From Triparma columacea (lineage: Eukaryota; Sar; Bolidophyceae; Parmales; Triparmaceae): 56,767 nucleotides of DNA. Shown piece after piece: positions 21,914 to 32,878 of the stretch. The notes below the pieces were generated by a model. That model was not told where the DNA came from. It saw only the letters and a list, made by a program, of their open reading frames with translations, and searched no databases. Both the position numbers and the translations under genes were made by a program. The stretch spans positions 732 through 57,498 of the forward strand of contig BRYA01000286.1 in assembly GCA_030267965.1 (NCBI GenBank). Reading direction: 5' to 3'. Each line of letters opens with the position of its first letter. Position 1 is the stretch's first letter.

Positions 21914-22450
21914 TCATCTCCACACTCCACCACCTCTCCCTCTAACATTCTCGATCCTCCCAACTCCAGTCTTCAGTGCCCACTCCTCCCTCTCCCCCCT
22001 GTCCCTGCTATTCCTCAATGCCTCTAGTAGTGTATCTCTCATGACTTCATCCTCTAGATCCTCATTTGTACCTCCACCTCCCCTCAAATAAGAACCGTTA
22101 GAGTTAGAGTTAGATTTTGAATTGGCGTTGTGGTGAGTGTCACCATTTGAGGCCTTTTCATGTTTCTCATGATGTTTCTCATTTTCACCCCTCCCCCTTT
22201 TCCTCCCACCGACTCCGAAGTTCTTCAAACCCCTTTCGTTATTTCCCTTCCTTTCTCTATCTTGCCTATTGTTCACACTTGCCACTTCCTTCCCCTTCAT
22301 AACCCCTCCTCCTTCTACCTCATTATCCTCCCTGTCCATAACCCCAAACTCTTTCCCAAACTCTACAAACGTGAGCTTATAATGCATCCCCAAGAAAACT
22401 AAAGCCATCAAGAGGATTACAGAGCGAAATATGGGACGACGAAACCTCAT
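21914..22450 (-). CDS. Hypothetical single-pass membrane protein
   Basis: A 178-codon frame begins MRFRRPIFRSVILLMALVFL: a basic N terminus, then a hydrophobic helix (about residues 8-26), which suggests a type II signal anchor. The rest is strongly charged and disordered: a Lys/Arg/Glu-rich middle, an EKHHEKHEK segment, an Asn/Ser repeat (NSKSNSNSNGS) and an acidic helix near the end (EDLEDEVMRDTLLEALRNS). The frame is open further upstream, but only a TTG precedes, so the ATG at 22450 is chosen. No family is recognised. It is head-to-head with the gene at 22738, with a 287-bp spacer. Confidence 0.6.
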   Translation of the reverse strand: MRFRRPIFRSVILLMALVFLGMHYKLTFVEFGKEFGVMDREDNEVEGGGVMKGKEVASVNNRQDRERKGNNERGLKNFGVGGRKRGRGENEKHHEKHEKASNGDTHHNANSKSNSNSNGSYLRGGGGTNEDLEDEVMRDTLLEALRNSRDRGEREEWALKTGVGRIENVRGRGGGVWR

Positions 22451-22737
22451 TTCGTGGGGAGGACAGATTTTAATCTGATGATGGAGTTTGTAATCCCCGG
22501 TGTCCAAGGGGGTGGGGGAGGGGAGATTAGATGTTGAAAGGAGAGGGGAGTAGGAGAAGGAGGAGAAGGAGAAGAAGGAGGGAGAGGGTGGGTTGAGGAG
22601 GTTAGAGGAAGTTTCGAGGAAGTTAGAGAAAGAAGTTATAACATTCAAGAGAGTCGGAAAGGAAGGAAAAGAATCCAGAATCCAGAATCCAGATCCGCGA
22701 AGAAGGAGGAAAAGATCACACAGACTTCAGTTTCACC

Positions 22738-24972
22738 ATGGTGCTTGGTTTATCAGGTGCTACAACGTCTGGATTACCATCCCTTGGCGGTGCTCTTGGG
22801 TACGTTTTCCCCCTCCCACTCGTTACTTTACACGCAAAGCTTGGTAGAGGCTGAGAAACCCCTCCCCCAAACACTCGGGGGGTTGTGAGGGTTTAGGTTC
22901 ATCATTTTTAACTGCTAACAAAACATAAGACGCATGCACAACGAAATACACCCATCAAATACGACCCAAACACCCCGATCAACACCTCAAACACCGGCGT
23001 TTCTAAACCTTTCCTATTACACGGTGCCCTTGATTTTGTAACAGCTTACCCCACCCCCTTTCTTCCCTCCCCTCCCCCCCCACCTACAGCCTCCCCAACC
23101 ACCACCCGGCCCATAAGCCCCAGAGGATATCATTGTACGCTAAGAAACCGAAAGCAAACAAACAGGATGGAGACGGGGTTAAACCACACCCACCAGAGGG
23201 GAGGAGCAAAAGGAAGAATGTGAGGGGTGGGGTAGGGTGGGGGAAGGGGGGGGGGGGGGGGGGGGGGGGGGANNNNNNNNNNNNNNNNNNNNNNNNNNNN
23301 NNNNNNNNNNNNNNNNNNNNNNNNNNNNNNNNNNNNNNNNNNNNNNNNNNNNNNNNNNNNNNNNNNNNNNNNNNNNNNNNNNNNNNNNNNNNNNNNNNNN
23401 NNNNNNNNNNNNNNNNNNNNNNNNNNNNNNNNNNNNNNNNNNNNNNNNNNNNNNNNNNNNNNNNNNNNNNNNNNNNNNNNNNNNNNNNNNNNNNNNNNNN
23501 NNNNNNNNNNNNNNNNNNNNNNNNNNNNNNNNNNNNNNNNNNNNNNNNNNNNNNNNNNNNNNNNNNNNNNNNNNNNNNNNNNNNNNNNNNNNNNNNNNNN
23601 NNNNNNNNNNNNNNNNNNNNNNNNNNNNNNNNNNNNNNNNNNNNNNNNNNNNNNNNNNNNNNNNNNNNNNNNNNNNNNNNNNNNNNNNNNNNNNNNNNNN
23701 NNNNNNNNNNNNNNNNNNNNNNNNNNNNNNNNNNNNNNNNNNNNNNNNNNNNNNNNNNNNNNNNNNNNNNNNNNNNNNNNNNNNNNNNNNNNNNNNNNNN
23801 NNNNNNNNNNNNNNNNNNNNNNNNNNNNNNNNNNNNNNNNNNNNNNNNNNNNNNNNNNNNNNNNNNNNNNNNNNNNNNNNNNNNNNNNNNNNNNNNNNNN
23901 NNNNNNNNNNNNNNNNNNNNNNNNNNNNNNNNNNNNNNNNNNNNNNNNNNNNNNNNNNNNNNNNNNNNNNNNNNNNNNNNNNNNNNNNNNNNNNNNNNNN
24001 NNNNNNNNNNNNNNNNNNNNNNNNNNNNNNNNNNNNNNNNNNNNNNNNNNNNNNNNNNNNNNNNNNNNNNNNNNNNNNNNNNNNNNNNNNNNNNNNNNNN
24101 NNNNNNNNNNNNNNNNNNNNNNNNNNNNNNNNNNNNNNNNNNNNNNNNNNNNNNNNNNNNNNNNNNNNNNNNNNNNNNNNNNGGAGGAGGGGGAGGGGGC
24201 GGACAAGGTCGACAAGCAGGACTCCATGATGTCCTTCATGAACTCGCAGGGTACGGGGAGGGGGGGAACGGGGAGACAGCAGGGGGGGAGGAGCGCGAGC
24301 CCGACCAACGCGGGGGGGGAGGGGGAGGGGACGGTGGTTAAGAAGACGAGGTACATGGACTTCCTTAGCATGAGGCTTACGCTGAGGAAGGACGGGGGGG
24401 GGAAACTTGAAATGGCCATGACCAAACTCAGCGACGACGGGTTCGACGCGGGGGATTGGGTCATTGGGGAGGTGAGCAGGAGACGAAGGGAGCAGCTCGT
24501 GGACCCGTTTTTGCTAAAGCTCACCTTCCCTTATCTTTCATCCCCTTCCGCTCCTCCCGCTACCCTGCCCTCTCAGGTTCCTTCAACTTACACGCCTGGA
24601 AGTGAGTTGGTCCGTAACGGCGCCGTGTCCTTCGCTGAGTTCGAGTCCGTCCACGCTACCTTGGAGGCCGAGAAAGCCCTGGCCTCTAAGATATCAAGGG
24701 AGGCCGCTAAGAAGGCCAGCCAGGTTAGGCAGACGTTGGAGGCGTTTGAGGGGTTGTACGCGAGCATCGATAAGAGCAGGGAGATGGGGTGGTCTAAGTG
24801 GAAGAGGAAGTGGAAGCACGCTTACAGGGACGTTAGGAGGGAGCTTATTTACGAAGTGTACGTCAACCAGGTAGAAAAAATGTACCCCGGGTGGATGGCG
24901 GAAACTTACGGGAAGGAGTTCACGGGACAGTTCCACATTAAGAACGGGGTGTGGGACTTGAAGAGACTGTAG
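22738..24972 (+). CDS. Unrecognised protein, interrupted by assembly gap
   Basis: Exon 1 (22738-22799) encodes MVLGLSGATTSGLPSLGGAL, and after a GTACGT...CTACAG intron exon 2 starts at 23090 and continues LPNHHPAHKPQRISLYAKK in phase. A run of 26 G (23246-23271) and then 910 Ns follow. Coding resumes at 24183 (frame read back from ADKVDKQDSMMSF) to a TAG at 24972. A 105-nt intron at 24472-24576 (GTGAGC...CCCTCTCAG) is proposed; it is a multiple of three without a stop, so retention would not break the frame. The C-terminal part has an Ala/Glu/Lys helix and a Trp-rich segment (EMGWSKWKRKWKHAY). The N terminus could be an organelle-targeting leader, but this is weak. That both sides of the gap are one gene is inferred from strand and spacing. 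Confidence 0.55.
23273..24182. other. Assembly gap (910 N)
   Basis: The run of N starts one base after a 26-base G homopolymer and probably reflects a sequencing stop at poly-G. Confidence 0.98.
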
Positions 24973-25209
24973 TGGAGGCGCTTTGAGGGGCTGTATGCGA
25001 GCATTGATAAGAGCAGGGAGATGGGGTGGTCTAAGTGGAAGAGGAAGTGGAAGCACGCTTACAGGGACGTTAGGAGGGAGCTTATTTACGAAGTCTACGT
25101 CAACCAGGTAGAAAAAATGTACCCCGGGTGGATGGCGGAAACTTACGGGAAGGAGTTCACGGGACAGTTCCACATTAAGAACGGGGTATGGGACTTGAAG
25201 AGACTGTGA
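24737..25209 (+). repeat. Tandem duplication of the 3' coding end
   Basis: The segment 24737-24972 is repeated at once as 24973-25209. The copies differ by one inserted C near the start and five substitutions; all five are synonymous in the gene's frame. After the TAG ending copy 1, the same frame reads copy 2 to a TGA, so only one stop codon separates the two modules. It could be a real duplication or an artefact joining two alleles. Confidence 0.9.
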
Positions 25210-25392
25210 GTTGGTTCGAAGTGGTGAGAGAGTGGAGAGGGGGGAAAAGAAGGGGGGGGTGGGGGGGACGAACGAAAGAAAACAATGAAAAAGAACACAA
25301 GGAGGTTTTCATTTCAGCTCTCTAAAGCTATAAATAAAGCGCATCCCCTTGACGCATCCCCTCAACCCCAACTAGCTCTCTCGGCGGGCGTG

Positions 25393-26091
25393 CTAAGAAT
25401 TGTTGGCTTGCTTGGCCTTTGCTTCTCTGGCCTCATCTCTTTTCTCAATGTTCCAAGTCCAGTTGTCCCTTCTGATGGGCCTCTTCTTTCCACCGTTGGC
25501 TGCCCAGTGGATACCCTGGACTCCTAGGCCGGCGACTGTGAAGGCACCGACGATGATTATAAGACCTGGTGCTGATTGCCTGTTGTTATGAGGTGTGGTG
25601 GGAAGAGGTGTAAGAGGTGGTGGGGTGGGGTGTATAATATCGCCAAATATCTCCAAATGTGGGCAAAGTAGACGAATTTGGTTGATTGTTTTGTCGTGAT
25701 GGAGTCGTTAGTAGCTCTAAAACAGCTAAAACAGCTCAAATGCTCCTAAACAAGCCTCACAAAGTGAGAGGAGATTGACAGATTCCCACGGCCATATATT
25801 GTATCCTCTATTTTAGCATTTATAGACATTTATAGAGATGTATATGGCCGTATATGGCCGTATATCTACATACATACACATATATCCACACACATAGTAG
25901 ATATATGCTTTCAAAAAGTCCTAAGGCTAAACAAAGGCAACGAGAAGCTGTTCCAACACATGACCCAGTATTTGCCTCTAAATACACTAAATACACGCAA
26001 ATACCACACACACACAAACACACATATACACACACACGTATATACCCACATACACACACTAAATACAGCACATCCACACTTACCAAGGCAT
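25393..26091 (-). CDS. NDUFA1: NADH dehydrogenase (ubiquinone) 1 alpha subunit 1, MWFE-type
   Basis: Exon 1 is only 8 nt (26091-26084, ATG CCT TG), followed by a GTAAGT donor, a 504-nt intron and exon 2 (25579-25393). The join is in phase and gives a 64-residue protein starting MPWQSAPGLIIIVGAF. This matches the MWFE pattern: M-x-x-x-x-PGL, one transmembrane helix, IH, NGGK, a later W and an ERD/EKRD motif (here NWTWNIEKRDEARE). MWFE is a supernumerary subunit of mitochondrial complex I in the inner-membrane arm, needed for assembly. Exon 2 alone has no ATG, which supports the split start. The intron carries CA/TA microsatellite. Confidence 0.85.
25842..26060. repeat. TA/CA-rich microsatellite in NDUFA1 intron
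   Basis: It begins with three tatatggccg-type units, followed by irregular ata/cata and cacaca repeats to about 26060. It lies wholly inside the proposed NDUFA1 intron. Confidence 0.8.
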
Positions 26092-26834
26092 GGGGCCTGA
26101 GCTGCGGTTTGGGCCCAGACCTGATCTGAACTTTGGCCAAACCCTTTTGTCAAAGTAACAAACTTCAATGTACGTTAAAACACGCATTTTATACATATCC
26201 CACAAACATACACACAAAAGCAACAGATTATGACGTCGTTAATCCCAAACCAGGCCTAATCTTGAAAAATATCATTTCGATCTCCGTAATGAATCCACAC
26301 TGTTGCATCATTTAATACGACCATTTTAGCATCAAATTTACTTACAATACAATCAATGGATTAACACACTATACTTAACCAACAACGAATGAAAATTACG
26401 TCAAAATTACACCAAAAACGCGAAATATATCACAATGTGTCGAGAATCCTGCGGAAGACACTCCCCAAAGGTGTGATGATGCCCCCTTGTCCTAGGCGAC
26501 GCCGCTGCTTCGGGGGGGTTGATACTAAAGGGGCGACGCCTCAGAAAGAGCGGCAAAAATCAATGTCAGGCAATGGCCAAGGCAGCCACATGTTGACAAA
26601 TGACACAACACGACACAACACGACAGAACAACCCACACACAACACCACACAATAACCCACGACACCACACAATATCCCACAACACCCCACAACAACCCAC
26701 TACATACCCCTTCATAACACTCTCCAGCCAACTAACTAACCCCCCCCCCCCCCACCCCCCCACCCTCCCACCTCCCCCTCCCTCAGCTCCCATCTTTACT
26801 CCCCCCCCTTCACCCCCTAAACCCCCTTCCTAAA
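26092..26834. other. Divergent spacer with low-complexity CA repeats
   Basis: A 743-bp spacer between NDUFA1 (leftward) and AP1G1 (rightward). At 26600-26700 degenerate acaacacgacac/ccacaacacc repeats occur, followed by C-rich tracts up to the AP1G1 start. No gene is seen. Confidence 0.55.
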
Positions 26835-29489
26835 ATGTCTATTAAGCTCCGAGACCTAATTCGCTCTGTGCGGTCCTGCAAGACGGCCTCCGAGGAGCGC
26901 TCCGTCATCTCCCGTGAGTCCGCCATGATCAGAACTGCAATCAGGGAGGAAAACGACCAATTCAGGCACCGCAACGTCGCCAAGCTGCTCTTCATGCACA
27001 TGCTCGGTTACCCGACTCACTTCGGTCAGCTCGAGTGCCTGAAGCTCATCGCTAGCCCTCACTTCCCTGAGAAGAGGATCGGGTACCTCGGCCTCATGCT
27101 CCTCCTGAGCGAGGAGGCTGACGTGCTCATGCTCGCCACCAACAGCCTCAAGAACGACCTCGGTCACAGCAACCAGTACATCGTAGGTCTCGCCCTCTGC
27201 ACCATCGGCAACCTCTCAACCCCTGACATGTCCAGGGACCTCTGCACCTCCGTAGACAAGCACCTACGCTCCGGGTCACCGTACATCAGGAAGAAGGCGG
27301 CTCTGGCAATGTGCAGGTGCCTCGAGAAGTGCCCCGACATGATCGAGGACTTCACCGAGCGCATCATCGGCCTAGTCAAGGACAGGACACACGGCGTCCT
27401 CATCACCAGCACGCAACTCATGTGCAAGGTCATCGAAATCGACCCACAAGCGGGGAGGGCGGCATTCACCAGGCTTGTACCGAGCCTTGTGAGGCTCCTA
27501 CGCAACCTCCTGAGCATGGGGTACTCCCCTGAGCACGACGTAAGCGGTATCTCCGACCCCTTCCTCCAAGTATCTCTCCTCCGCCTCCTCAGACTCCTGG
27601 GTAAGGGTAACGAGGAGGCGTCAGAGGGCATGAACGACATCCTCGCCCAGGTCGCGACCAACACCGAGACCGCGAAGAACGCTGGAAACGCCATACTCTA
27701 CGAATGCGTCAACACCATCATGGAGGTTGAGAGCGAGGACGGACTTAGGGTACTGGCGATTAACATACTCGGGAGGTTCCTACTTAACAGGGACAACAAC
27801 ATAAGATACGTCGCCCTAAACACCCTCGGGAAGGTCGTGCTCCAGGACTCCGCGGCTGTGCAAAGGCACAGAGCAACCATTGTCGACTGCTTGAAGGACC
27901 CTGACATATCCATCAGAACGAGGGCGTTAGACCTTATTTTCAAACTCGTTAACAGCTCAAACGTAGAAGCGCTAACGGCGGAGCTGCTGAATTACCTGGT
28001 GGTTGCGCAGGGGGAGAACAAAGCGGACATATGCACGAAGACTTTGAAGGTTGTCGAGAACTTCTCACCTAATGATAGGTGGAGGGTTGATACCTTGATT
28101 ACCCTTTTGACTATATCCGGGAAAGACTGTAAGGACAGTGTCCTAGCCGCATCCATCGTTTACATATCGAGCAGCTCCGACGACCTTAAGGCGTACGCTA
28201 CGCACAAATTAGCCAAGGCCATGAGGGACGACGACGGCACGCAGGAGGGTCTCTTGATTGTGGCGGTTTGGTGTATCGGGGAGTTCGGGGAAATGCTCCT
28301 CCAACCATACGCGCATGAATCCGTGAGTTTCCAGCCGTTGGACGCTATGAGTATAGTAGACAGCCTGGTGGTGGTCACGAAGATGGTCAGGTGCACGCAG
28401 GCGGTTAAAAGGAGAGCGTTGACTACATTCGCTAAACTCACACAACGACTCGGACACACGGGGGACGCCGTTATCACCAAGCTGAAGATGCTCGTTAAGA
28501 AACACAGCACGAGCATGGACTTGGAGCTCCAGGTTAGGGCTTGCGAATTCTCAAACTTGATCGAGGGGAAGGCGGGACAAGGGGCACTGGCGAGGATGCC
28601 GGTGGTTGACCCGAAATTGAGACAGAGGAAGAACTTAACGAGGAAGGATAGCTTGGACATCGAGGGTATCGCAAGGGCGTCAACGCCACAGCAGGGTGGA
28701 GGAGTTGGTGGGGAGATTGATAATGGGGGAGGTGGAGGTGGAGGTGGTGGGGGTGATTTACTCGACCTAGACGACATATTCGGTGGAGGTGGAACAGTCT
28801 CAGGGGGGGGTTATCAAGTGCAGCAGCAGCAGGCTACGGTCGTACAGCAGACACAAGGGGGAGGACAAGAACAGAAGAAGAACGAAGACATTGACCTACT
28901 TAGTGATATATTCGCAGCACCCCCTGCTCCCGCTGGTACTAACAACGGGCAAACGAACGTGCTAGACATGTTCGGTGGTTCAGGTGGCGCCGTACAACCT
29001 CCCGTGGTACCAACGACACAGGGGGGTAACATCGTTGATATGTTCGCACCACAACCTACGCAGGGTGCCTTGAATACAGGTGTCGTAAGCGACTTGATAG
29101 GAGGACAGAACGGTGTCGGGGAGTCGGGGAAAGACGTAATTACGGCGTACTCTAAGGATGCTCTTACGATCAGCTTTGAATGCAGGAAAATGCCGGGCAA
29201 GGGGGAAGCTGAGGTTACCGCTGTGTTCAGGAACGGGGGGGGGAACGATATGACGGGGTTGAACTTTCAGGTCGCCGTACCTAAGTATATACAAATGGAG
29301 ATGCTACCACCGTCGAGTACGACTGTAAAGACGGGGGGGGGAGGGAAGGAGGTTACGCAGAAGATTAAGGTTAGGAATGGGATGGTGGGACAGAAGAAGA
29401 TTATGATGAAATTGAAGATTGGGTATGTGGTTGGGGGGAAGAGGATTGAAGATATGGCTACTGCTAATAACTTTCCACAGGGGTATTAA
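26835..29489 (+). CDS. AP1G1: AP-1 complex subunit gamma
   Basis: An intronless 884-residue frame starts MSIKLRDLIRSVRSCKTASEE, the standard gamma-adaptin N terminus. Residues 1-575 form the adaptin HEAT-repeat trunk (for example HFPEKRIGYLGLMLLL and NDLGHSNQYIVGLALCTIG). A flexible Gly/Gln hinge (about 590-760) carries LLDLDDIF (641) and IDLLSDIF (685), which fit clathrin-box or accessory-binding signals. From about 764 the gamma-ear begins with LTISFECRKM and the frame ends in NNFPQGY. AP-1 recruits clathrin to the trans-Golgi network and endosomes with beta, mu and sigma subunits. Length is close to animal and plant orthologues. Its G/C-rich codon use contrasts with the leftmost giant gene. 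Confidence 0.97.
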   Translation: MSIKLRDLIRSVRSCKTASEERSVISRESAMIRTAIREENDQFRHRNVAKLLFMHMLGYPTHFGQLECLKLIASPHFPEKRIGYLGLMLLLSEEADVLMLATNSLKNDLGHSNQYIVGLALCTIGNLSTPDMSRDLCTSVDKHLRSGSPYIRKKAALAMCRCLEKCPDMIEDFTERIIGLVKDRTHGVLITSTQLMCKVIEIDPQAGRAAFTRLVPSLVRLLRNLLSMGYSPEHDVSGISDPFLQVSLLRLLRLLGKGNEEASEGMNDILAQVATNTETAKNAGNAILYECVNTIMEVESEDGLRVLAINILGRFLLNRDNNIRYVALNTLGKVVLQDSAAVQRHRATIVDCLKDPDISIRTRALDLIFKLVNSSNVEALTAELLNYLVVAQGENKADICTKTLKVVENFSPNDRWRVDTLITLLTISGKDCKDSVLAASIVYISSSSDDLKAYATHKLAKAMRDDDGTQEGLLIVAVWCIGEFGEMLLQPYAHESVSFQPLDAMSIVDSLVVVTKMVRCTQAVKRRALTTFAKLTQRLGHTGDAVITKLKMLVKKHSTSMDLELQVRACEFSNLIEGKAGQGALARMPVVDPKLRQRKNLTRKDSLDIEGIARASTPQQGGGVGGEIDNGGGGGGGGGGDLLDLDDIFGGGGTVSGGGYQVQQQQATVVQQTQGGGQEQKKNEDIDLLSDIFAAPPAPAGTNNGQTNVLDMFGGSGGAVQPPVVPTTQGGNIVDMFAPQPTQGALNTGVVSDLIGGQNGVGESGKDVITAYSKDALTISFECRKMPGKGEAEVTAVFRNGGGNDMTGLNFQVAVPKYIQMEMLPPSSTTVKTGGGGKEVTQKIKVRNGMVGQKKIMMKLKIGYVVGGKRIEDMATANNFPQGY

Positions 29490-30560
29490 GTTACTGAGGG
29501 GGGGAAGATTAACAACTGACTGAGGAGAGGGGTAGGGTGGGGTGATGGGGGGAGAGAGGGTTTGGGGGGGTTACGTAGGGAGGGGAAGGTACTAAAGGAC
29601 TTGGTTTTTGGGGAACAACATTTATTTGTGTTATTTTCCCTTAGATATAGATATTTACTTCGTTTTTTACATACAGGTATTAGCGACACATAGCAGCTTG
29701 GTCTTGGGTTTTTCCTTTACCAGGTTGTTGTGGGTGTGTATATTCATACATGAAACAGTTTATCCCTTCAGTCAAGGATTGGCATGAAGAGAGACCGTCT
29801 CTTTACCCGTTTTTGCTCTGCCTCCTCGATCTCACACGAAATTACAAAGGAAGCACCCGAAAAGGACTTCCGGGCGGGGTAAGCGTTGGTAGGTCGGGTT
29901 TTCTGTGGTGGTGTCAGGCAAGGGTTTCGTGCGATTGGCCTTTTTAGGGATATACTGGAGGTTGGAAAACTCGAGAAGAATAGAGGGACGGAGGTGGGAG
30001 AGTCGTGAGACTGGAGATGGTGGGCCATGGGATTTGGAGGCTAAGAGAACTGGGGGAGGGGGCAAAGAAAGGGGTGAGTGCTGGTTTAGTGAAATTGCCA
30101 ACTCGGTGTCAAGAGAGAATAGGGGATCGGGGGCACGTTGCGGAGAATTGGAAGAACTGGAGGGTGAAGGGTGGGCAATCCTCCCCCCAAATGTGGTAGA
30201 ATGAGGTGGGAAGTGTTTGATAGTCCATAATTTGCAAAAGAATATACAGGCGTCGGGATTCCCCTGATTCTATGAGATCATATTTTTGAAAGATTGACGC
30301 GGCAAAAAGGGCTACGAATATCGGCTTCGAGGGAAATCATACGTTAATTTTATGAGAATGTAGCTTGCGAAGCGAAACTTACCGATTTATCAATAAAAAT
30401 GGAGTGGATTCTTTGAGCTAGAAAAGAAGCTTCAGAGGTGGAGGGAGAGAATGTCTTAGGCAGCAGCTCTTTGCCGCCAAGTCCAAATCTTTTTATTCTC
30501 ATGTTAGTTGTTTTGCTTTCATTCTTCATCTTACCCCTCCCCCCCCATCCCCCCCCCTCC
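29490..30560. other. Convergent intergenic region, no gene supported
   Basis: About 1.07 kb between the 3' ends of AP1G1 and GALE. It holds weak open frames on both strands, the longest 99 codons on the plus strand. A GDRGHVAENW-type stretch near 30120-30160 faintly recalls a zinc knuckle but lacks the cysteines. Nothing else is recognised. Confidence 0.5.
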
Positions 30561-32643
30561 CTACTGTTGTATCTCCTCTCCCAGTTCAGTATAACCTTCC
30601 GGGTTTTCACTTTGCCATTTCCACGTGCTTTCACAGCATTCCCTCATCCCTCTTTCCGCTTTCCACCCTAGCATAATCTCCGCTTTCCCCGGGTCACAAT
30701 AAACCTCCGCAACATCTCCCTCTCTCCTTCCCTCCACCTTATACTTAATCTCCCTCCCGCTCGCCACCCTCATCCCATCAACGAGTTCGAGTACGCTTGT
30801 CCCTTTCCCGGTCCCTAAATTAACCGCTTCACACCCTTCCCATCCCTCCATCAATTTACTAACAGCAGCAACATGACCAAGGGCGAGGTCGACGACGTGG
30901 ATGTAATCACGTACACCGGTACCGTCACGGGTGGGGTAATCGGAACCGAATATTGACAGCGAGGGGAGGGATCCGATTGCTACCTTTGATACGTACGGCA
31001 TTAAGTTGTTAGGGAGACCTATATATAGGGAAAGGTAAGAGAGAATTGAAGTCGGAGTGTGTGTTGGGTGTGTGTGTATTTCTCTTGTTAGTACCTTAAT
31101 AATAACCCTCCCCCTCCTTCTCCCCCCCCCCTCCCCCTTCTTACCTTTAGGGTCTTCACCAATCCTGCCACTATCATGTGCCCCGATCGGGTTAAAGTAC
31201 CTCAACATAAGCGCATTAACCCTCCCCTCCTCCCCCTTACACACGTCCTTAATAATCTCCTCAACAAAGTATTTATTACGACCGTATACACTACTAACAT
31301 CCCCAACATTACTCGTCTCTTTAACCGGTAGTTCCTCCGGGTCGCCGTAAACAGTAGCACTGCTTGAGAAAACGAGGTTGGGGACGGAGTGGTGGAGCAT
31401 GCACTTTAAGAGGTTTATTGAACCGGATACGTTCACGTCGTAGTATTGGAGGGGGATTAGGGAGGACTCTCCTACTGCTTTTAGACCCGCGAAATGGATT
31501 ACTATGGGAGGAGAAGGGGGGGGGGGTTGGGGGGGGGAAGAAGGGGGGGAGGGGGAGGGGGATTCTCTTACCTGTGGATATATCTGGGAACTCTTTGAAG
31601 ATTGAGGAGACCTAAGGGAGGTTAGGTTGGGTTGGAGGGGGTTAGGGAGAGGGATTTGAAGGGTTAGTGTGTGGTTGTTGATGATGTGGTGTTTGTTGGC
31701 GTGGTTGTTGTCAGCGTTGTTGGTGTACTTTGAGGGTTAAAATTGTATGTCCCTCCATGATCTTTACAGTCAATACATCAATAGTGTATATGTCTTGTGA
31801 AACAAGTCCCTTTCTCCTCACTCTCTCCCTCTCCTCTCCTCTCCTCTCCTCTCTCCCTCCCATCCTCACTCTCTCCCTCTGTTCCTAACCCCCCTTCCTT
31901 CTTTCCTCCTCTCTCACCTGTTCCTCACTCCTAACATCAGTTCTTCTAAATACAAGTTCTCCAATAGTACCTCCAATAGTAGTATCTCCTTTTCCTTTTG
32001 CTTTAACTGCATCCTCTACCGCTAATTCCTTAGCTCTGTTACGAATGTGTGCGTGTGTGTAGGAGGAGAGGGGGGAATAGCGGATATCGAGTGTGATTGA
32101 AGATGTGTGTTAGGTGACTCTTTCACAGGAAGGTACAGTGTGAAGTAATAACAGCTTCTTGTTGTCATGTGTTTGTTCCTCAGTATGGTCGTTTGGCAGC
32201 CATTTCTCAAACTGGCGTTATATCATTGCGCGTGTCTCCGAAATGCACGTCGCATATCATAGGGTTGTAGTGATTGTGGTATATTTACATCCTTGGAACA
32301 AACAACATTCAACATCTCCAACAACTTTGTGATACCTCTCCCTATCTCCTTCCTTATCTCCTTCTCTCCTTCCTTACCTGTTACAGCTTTCAACTTTACT
32401 ATTACTAAGATTATCAGCAATAACTACATTTATACCTCTCTTTAATAACTCTAATGCTGTATGTGAACCTATATAACCTGATCCACCAGTAAGGAGTACA
32501 CGTGGAGATGAAGATGGTTTTAGAGGAGGAGGAGTTGAAGAAGAAGGTTTTGAAGAAGGTATTGAGAGAGATAAACTTGGAAGGAGGAAACCGAAGAGGA
32601 GAAGGAGGACAAATATGGATTCAAGGAAAGATAGAAGGACCAT
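30561..32643 (-). CDS. GALE: UDP-glucose 4-epimerase with N-terminal hydrophobic segment
   Basis: Five exons: 32643-32378, 32035-31918, 31611-31572, 31501-31145 and 31018-30561; all junctions are in phase and give 412 aa. Residues 1-27 form a hydrophobic signal or signal anchor, followed by a Ser/Pro spacer. TGGSGYIG (52-59) is the NAD-binding Rossmann loop; [21 protein letters not shown] (about 187-194) and VYGRNK with Tyr214/Lys218 give the SDR catalytic set; [25 protein letters not shown] and NLGTGKG are GALE-specific. It interconverts UDP-glucose and UDP-galactose. GALE is usually cytosolic, so the hydrophobic leader suggests an endomembrane form supplying UDP-Gal for glycan synthesis, which is inference. 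A third, 40-nt exon is unusually small. Confidence 0.92.
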
Positions 32644-32878
32644 ATTGTAGTGTAGATGTATACTAATTGTATACAAATCGTATGTGTAGGTATTTGACTT
32701 CAAATGCGCAATAGAGCCTGTTTAAAGGAGGGATTTATGATATTGATGTCATTGAAGGCAGAAATCCAAGAATCCAGAAAATCCGCCAAAATCCGAGTCC
32801 ACATCCCTCTTCAAACAAAGCCTCTCCCACCCATCCTTTCGCTTTGTTTTGTCAATTTACCCTGTCGTTGGTGAAACC

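Noticed and set aside
23130..24524. 464-codon minus frame through the gap
   Set aside because: Most of it is translated N; the frame is not real evidence for a gene.
26600..26700. Telomere-like or satellite array in the CA-rich spacer
   Set aside because: The repeats are irregular and match no telomere unit; simple low complexity.
30000..30204. Possible degenerate zinc-knuckle or retroelement remnant
   Set aside because: Only a GH spacing is suggestive; the CCHC cysteines are missing and no RT, integrase or LTR is nearby.
30561..31436. Continuous 291-codon GALE frame without intron
   Set aside because: The stretch 31144-31019 reads low-complexity sequence and interrupts a conserved motif; splicing joins EDPKG to LPNNLMPY as expected for GALE.
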